Origin: Emergomyces orientalis
Taxonomy: Eukaryota; Ascomycota; Eurotiomycetes; Onygenales; Ajellomycetaceae
NCBI GenBank assembly: GCA_002110485.1
Contig: MOWL01000045.1
Coordinates: 434,001 to 498,000 of the forward strand
Length of the DNA: 64,000 nucleotides
Direction of reading: 5' to 3'
This document shows, piece after piece, positions 58,649 through 64,000 of the stretch. The translations under genes were made by a program, and so were the position numbers. The notes under the pieces were generated by a model. The model saw only the letters and a program-made list of their open reading frames with translations, had not been told where the DNA came from and did no database searches. Within the stretch, counting starts at the first letter, position 1. Each line of letters opens with the position of its first letter.

Positions 58649-60483
58649 ATATTTTGTTTTTAAAGGGAACAGAAAAGGAAAGATGAAAGTAAAGAAAAGG
58701 GCGGCCCGTTTTTTGTTGATGTGGAGCGTGGGAGACCTCCCCCCAAAAAAATATAAAAAATATAAAAAATATAAAAAATTCGGTCAAATTGAAAATATGA
58801 TAGCTCTTGCTACTCTTTGAATTCAAACTAGGCAGCTGCTACACACGGAACTGACGGAATGCGGAACCCCCGTTGCCTGGAGAGATGAAGATGAGAAACT
58901 CCACCCCAATATATTATCAAATCGACGCGTTGAATCGGATGATTGATACCTACCATTTGCATTTTTGCATTTCTTTTTGTCTTTTCCTTTTTTTCTCTTT
59001 CTTTTTTATTTGCTTTCCAAGGTTTTCGTTTTTTTTTCATTTCTTTTTTTATTTATCCCCCTCTTATTTCATTTCCCTTCCCCCCCCCCCCCCCCCGGCT
59101 CCCCTTTTATTTCACCCCTATTTCATGACCGGCCCGACACGTACGTCCCTCATATATCTATGGATTATGTATGCATCGTGTATTTGCGAACGGGGAGCAA
59201 AATAATTGCCCCTCCCCCCCCCCATCTTCGCATTGAGGTTAATTTTCTTTTCTCTTTAATTCAATTCCTCTATCGCGGAAAATAGTTTGGTTGTTAGCTT
59301 TGAACAGGAGAGAGGTGATATGATGGAGAAAGCAAGCCGCGCCATACATACATACATACATACATAACAAGCAACTATGTATAACTATTGAACTCACTTC
59401 CATCATCATCATCATCATCAAATCCAATCCTTTGCAAACTAACATTCTAAAAGAAAGGAAAGAAAAAAAAGAAAAAGAGGGAAAATTTCCCCCTCTTTCT
59501 CCCCCATCCCATTTTTCCTTGGCTTTCCTGTATAAACCCTCCCCCCCCCCCTTTTTTTTACGCACCCCTGTGATTTGTAATTTTTGATACACCCCTTGAT
59601 TTTTGATGGTTTTTTCTTTTCTTTTTTCCCTCTACTCTTCTTCTCTTCCCCTCGCGCATTTTCACAATCATATATGCATTTGCCTGATCCGATACAGGGG
59701 GCTAAGAATGTGCGTCAAAACGTGGAAGCGTGGAAGTTGAAGAAATTTCCTGTGCCATTTTTTTTTTTTTAGTTTGCTTTGTTTTGATAAAGTTCGGGAT
59801 GAAAACGTAGCAGGGGGGGGAGGGGGGGGAAGATGGGATGAGATGAACAGAGTTTAAGAGTGGGGAAAGAAAAAATATATATAGGAGAAGAGAGAGAGAG
59901 AGAGAGAGAGACAGCATTGTAGTTTAAAGCAGCGTTTATAATTTTAGGTTGAAATGACGATAAGTAAGTCCTTGGCCTCTTATGGGGGAGGACGGAGAGT
60001 TAATTTGATGCGGAGATATCATATTCCACATACGATGGTGGGTGTTGTAGATTGTTGATATTCCAATGCTCAATGATAAGAGTTAGAAAGAAAATTGCCG
60101 GAAATGCCCATGGGTACCTTGGTTTATTGCCTCAGACTCCAGGTGACTGACTGGGCAAAGGACACACAGGAGGTATATTTCGAATCTTCTATTTGCTGAT
60201 ATCCCATGGTGCACCGCGCTGTTGGCGTACATAGATATAAACACATTCAGCCAACCGATGAAAAGCACAATATCATAAGAATCGTGGAGACGAGAAATCC
60301 CTCCTTCTCAACACTGCTCCCTGAAATCGAAAACGAGGCAACAAACAAACAAACAAAAAATAAATAAATAAATAATAAACAGGGAAAAGGATGAAGACCT
60401 CATAACCTCCATGAAACTCTGTACAGATCTAAACAAGTGTAATTTTGAAATATACAATAGAAATTTAAAGAAGAAACCAGGCA
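58649..60483. other. Convergent intergenic region rich in simple repeats
   Basis: Between the 3' ends of the SH3 and OPT genes. It carries a triplicated ATATAAAAAA (about 58751-58778), C17 (59080-59096), ACAT tandem (59344-59366), ATC tandem (59401-59418), GA dinucleotides (59889-59911) and several T/C-rich tracts. Frames here are low complexity. No gene or RNA is recognised. Confidence 0.6.
59080..59096 (+). repeat. Homopolymer C17
   Basis: A run of 17 C in a pyrimidine-rich stretch downstream of the SH3 gene. Such runs are prone to sequencing length errors. Confidence 0.85.
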
Positions 60484-63114
60484 TCACAGATGTGGAACCC
60501 CAGCACTAGCCAATGCTAGGTTGATAATACTCACGACACCCTCGCCCAATATAAGCCCGGACGCGAGAATCACTACTGTCGACCCACCATCAGAATTATC
60601 ATCACCACAATCACCATAACCTGTCTTAGCACCCTTCAGACCATCATGCTCATCATCGCCTTTAACCGCAGACGGTCCATGTCTTTCAGCTGGTAATTCA
60701 GTGGTATCATCGCCGTTATCCGACGACGGGAGTAAACGGGCACGACTATCATCAGCAGAATCACTTTCCGAAAAGCCCCATCGTTGACTTTGTTGTTGGC
60801 GCTTACGGCCCCACCACCACGCAATGACGCCCCCAATAGCCCTCGCAAGTGTGAATGATGGCACATTATACATACCAACGGCAACAGCAATGCCGCCTGG
60901 TATCCATGCGCGCCACGGTGCGCTTCTTCCTCTACCCCCAAGTCCCCCATTTCCTTGAACAGCCATTGGTGAAAACGAAGGAGAAGCACCCATGATCCTC
61001 AAAACCGTGATGATAGAAAACACCACGCCTGAAATCGTAGCTGCTTGCCACGCCATCTCCGGCAGGCCCTGACCCGTCACGAGTCTTGCTGTGAATATCC
61101 ATACGTACGCTGTGGGCACTTGGAACATTGAGCTAGGCACGTCATAGACGGAGATGTATAATTTGTATACAGCTGCGGATATCACGGCACCGAAGAGGCT
61201 GCCGATTACTTGTCCGTAGAACTGCGCTTTGGGGCTGGCGCCGAGCAGGTGGCCCGTTTTCAGGTCTTGCATCATGTCACCAGCTTGCAGGGCACCGGCT
61301 TCGGAAACTGCACCGGCGAGCAGGTTCGTGATGACTGCGGTGCGGCGTGTGTGGCTAGAGGCCGGGGTAGCGAGGGCGAAGATCAACTGAGTGAGTTTGC
61401 TGATGCCAGAAACCGGGTTAAGGTCTGTTTCGCCTAGGGCGCGGACGCCCATTACGGAGAGAAAGAGGGCGAGGAGGGTAGCAAGGATTGAGAGGGCTGG
61501 GGTGATGAGGTTGCCGAAGCTGATGTGCATGCAGATGACGTTGAGGATTAAGGTGAGAGGTAGGAGGATGAGTACCGTGCCGGTGGATATGAGCTCGGAC
61601 GGTGGGGCGTCTTCACCATTGTTATCCTTCGCATTCGGAGCGCTAATGGCGGAATAACCTGTTTTATGAGAAGAAGGTTTGAAGATATCGAGCCAGAAAT
61701 CTTTCCGCGATATGTTGTGCTGTAATTTTATTAGAAGACCTGGCCCGTAGGTGACAAATGGCCGGACCATTAACCAGCCAAGGTTGATGATCGAGTCTGC
61801 GAGCATGATAGCGAGCGAGACCCAGACAATCCAACCTTTGCTACCGTCTTCCCAGCTGTCAACAGGTCCGGGAGCCCATCCTCGATCTTTGGCAAGTGGA
61901 GAAAGTATTCCCCATCCCAGAATTGCACCGACCAGCATATGCAGTGATGTAGAAGGGCCCATTATTATGCCCTGGCCGATATATGCTGGGGAAGGATTTA
62001 GTGTCCACAGCCAATGACTCGCAAGGGGGAACCCGAAAATAGGGAGGTCGCGAAGCTGCGGGATAAAATATGAAACGAGGGTCTAACAAGTATATCAGTA
62101 ACATATCAGGAGAAATTGAACTGGAAGCCCTTTTACATATGACGCAGATATCCCAAACGCATAAGTCAATAATTTAATCTTCGCCCTCCAGTCTTTCCTC
62201 CTATCCCGCTCAGCAAGCGCAAACCTTGATATCGAATGCGGAATATCCTCCCTTTCATCACGAGCTAGCAACGTCGCCCGTTCTTCTTCCTGCCTAGAGC
62301 GTGACCTGGACCCCCTCCACTGATCACCAGCATTCCCTACAGATTTTCCCTTTTCCTCCACCTGCCCACCACCATGGAGCACCCTAATCATCAAGGCCGT
62401 CGCCGTCCCGCTGGGAAATTTTAGCTTCTCCCTAACAATAACTTCCTTCCGCAACGGCACCGCAAACACGACCCCAAACAAACACACACCCAAACTCCAA
62501 ACAACCAATTTCCCGAACGAGAGCTTCAAAGGCCCCCCTTCACCCTGCCCATCATTGGCCCCTCTTTCCCCGTCAGGGCCATCTCTTAGCAAGAATTCCA
62601 TCGCCGGTATGACACCCACAAATCCACAACCAAGTGGCATTGACCCTACGGCTCCGGCTACTGTCTGGATCAGCACGTTTTCGATTGGAGTGAATGGGAA
62701 CGAGAGATGTCGGGAGAGGGCCTTAAAGGCCGCAAATCCTATTAGTGACGAGGGCATGGCCATCGTACTGATCCAGCCAGTCTGAAGGCCGAAGTACGTG
62801 TTGGAGAAAGTTATGAGGGTGCCGATTGCGAGGCCCATGAGGAGGGAGCGGGTGGTAAAACTCTGCGCGGAGGTTCGGGAGGTTCGCAATCCGTCTACGG
62901 CAGAGTCATCGGAAAAGTGGCCATGGTTATCCTCATTGTTGTCGTGGTGGTGCTCACTCCCATCACCATCATCATTGTTACGGTCTTGGTTGCCCATTTG
63001 CGTTCCCGCAATGTGGCTCGAAGGCCTTAAGCCTGGGGACTGGAACTCTCTCACAGGAGGACTGTGGCTTTCCACACGCTCGTGGTCGGACGGCGATGGG
63101 CCTGTCACATCCAT
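60484..63114 (-). CDS. OPT-family oligopeptide/metal-chelate transporter
   Basis: Proton-coupled polytopic transporters of the OPT superfamily carry small peptides or, in the YSL branch, metal-nicotianamine-type chelates. Exons 62137-63114 and 60484-62082 give 858 aa. Family blocks include NTYFGLQTGWISTMAMPSSL near residue 105, PIENVLIQTVAGAVGSMPLG, and KLKFPSGTATALMIRVLHGG, the conserved FPSGTATA motif. In exon 2 LVSYFIPQLRDLPIFG is followed by a two-Gly AGAVSEAGALQAGDMMQDLKTG block and several further membrane helices. Two hydrophilic loops (about 265-310 and near the C-terminus) are acidic or Ser-rich. The N-terminal tail, residues 44-70, is unusually rich in Asp, Asn and His. FPSGTATA and the QAGDMMQDLKTG block point to the YSL-like branch, but the substrate is not determined. 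Confidence 0.9.
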
Positions 63115-63709
63115 TTTTGGTCAGGAAGGTTTACCTGATATCTTTGTGAGAACTCGAACAATATCCCTGTGACCACAACGGATAACCACAGCCTTTTCCG
63201 CCTGGGCTTGTGGAAGGTGTGTGTTATAAAATTCCGACAGGGCGTCTAACCACCATGATTATCCGAACCGCTGCTGAGCACGAGAGAAATATATACAGCA
63301 GGGAGTTCGTTGACCGTTGATACGAGGATGCAATGACGAGATGCGGAGATCGTCTGTAGATTACTAATACCTAGGGGGATGACAAATGACGTAATAAACG
63401 ACCAACATCGAGTAACTAACTACCAGAAGGGGACGAGGATGAACAAATTGAAGACATGGATACCTCTTTTGAATGAGGTTAATGAGTATGAATAGATTAA
63501 TGTACACAAGCCTTGAGCAGCGGACCAGCACGCAGACTAAAAGTGGTTCCTGTAAAAGTGGAAGACAAAACGAGAAAACCGATACAAATGCCTAAATGAT
63601 AAAAGCCACACTCCCAGTTGAAAATGCACCCTGCAAAACCGAAATGAGAAAGCAAGTATACCTTTAGCTAATCCCTAAATAATAAGCTACCTGTAAATAA
63701 TATACTTAG
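63115..63709. other. Intergenic: OPT promoter and 3' region of the next minus-strand gene
   Basis: No coding frame is supported. Both neighbours are on the minus strand, so this holds the OPT promoter and leader and the 3' UTR of the gene ending at 63710. Confidence 0.6.
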
Positions 63710-64000
63710 TTAAAATCCAAAACTATCCAATAACGCATTTGAATCCGGCTCCTCAAACATCGCCCTCGTCTCATGCTTCCCACCCTTGGGAGATATAGAA
63801 TCTTTTAACTCATCCTGAAGCGACGGTGACATGGGCATATCAGCCACAACTAGGCTACTTCTCCTCTTCAGCAGTTTCCTTAGATCCGGTGCCTCAAATG
63901 ACAGGCGGGTAGGCCGATTTTTGCTTGGTGATGGGGGCGGCTTAAGGAACTCCCATTCGCGCACGAGGTTGAGAGCTAGTAGGTCGCAGCCCATGCGGTC
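63710..64000 (-). CDS. rav1: C-terminal fragment, probable RAVE complex subunit Rav1
   Basis: The minus-strand frame enters from the right edge and stops at 63710-63712, leaving 96 codons. It reads MGCDLLALNLVREWEFL, a Pro-rich spacer, then LRKLLKRRSSLVVADMP and ends NALLDSFGF. I associate this pattern with the C-terminus of fungal Rav1, the WD-repeat subunit of RAVE that assembles the V-ATPase. That is a memory-based match on a short fragment, so the identity is provisional; that it is a genuine coding 3' end is more certain. Confidence 0.55.
   Translation of the reverse strand, partial: DRMGCDLLALNLVREWEFLKPPPSPSKNRPTRLSFEAPDLRKLLKRRSSLVVADMPMSPSLQDELKDSISPKGGKHETRAMFEEPDSNALLDSFGF

Noticed and set aside
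1..64000. CRISPR arrays, prophage, intact transposases or a biosynthetic cluster
   Set aside because: No regularly spaced direct repeats, no recombinase or transposase domains and no polyketide or peptide synthase modules appear in any frame.

Overview
The window is nuclear DNA of a filamentous ascomycete. Genes carry short spliceosomal introns (about 50-135 nt, GTAHGT-type donors, CTAAC/CTGAC-like branch sites, YAG acceptors). Their products match the Pezizomycotina, and the long intergenic stretches and protein flavour fit Eurotiomycetes, most likely Onygenales/Ajellomycetaceae. The species call is inference. I find no prophage, CRISPR array, intact transposon or secondary-metabolite cluster.

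Layout. 1-1.9 kb: PRMT3-type arginine methyltransferase (minus, cut by the left edge). 3.4-4.9 kb: Mo25/Hym1 scaffold (plus). 6.1-8.7 kb: TBC RabGAP (plus). 10.4-11.7 kb: orphan membrane/GPI-like glycoprotein (minus), divergent from an F-box protein (12.0-13.6 kb, plus). 13.64-13.76 kb: intron-containing elongator tRNA-Met(CAU). 15.4-17.4 kb: Q/P/S-rich probable nuclear protein (minus). 17.4-23.8 kb: 6.4-kb gene-poor stretch. 23.8-26.8 kb: ankyrin + DIL-domain protein (minus). 27.9-33.2 kb: Lte1-like RasGEF (minus). 33.2-39.3 kb: second gene-poor stretch. 39.3-42.1 kb: M13 neprilysin-type metallopeptidase in seven exons (minus). 44.2-46.6 kb: Mad1 (plus). 48.0-51.3 kb: Syp1-like muniscin (minus) with a one-base frameshift, divergent from a Csk1-type kinase (51.9-53.5 kb, plus). 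56.4-58.6 kb: single-pass SH3 protein (plus). 60.5-63.1 kb: OPT transporter (minus). 63.7 kb to the edge: C terminus of a probable RAVE subunit Rav1 (minus).

There is no operon-like system. Many genes do touch polarity and the cell cycle: Mo25 (NDR/RAM-type kinase scaffold), Lte1 (mitotic exit and polarity), Mad1 (spindle checkpoint), Csk1 (CDK activation), Syp1 (septin/endocytic membrane), DIL-ankyrin and TBC (trafficking). I read this as a housekeeping neighbourhood, not a module. Exon boundaries come from frame continuity across GT-AG introns, and the exon sums were checked to be multiples of three.

The points most worth a second look are the muniscin frameshift, the PRMT3 zinc finger without its ligands, a stop-free 57-nt intron in the muniscin, a His/Asp-rich tail on the OPT transporter, and two over-represented intergenic motifs.
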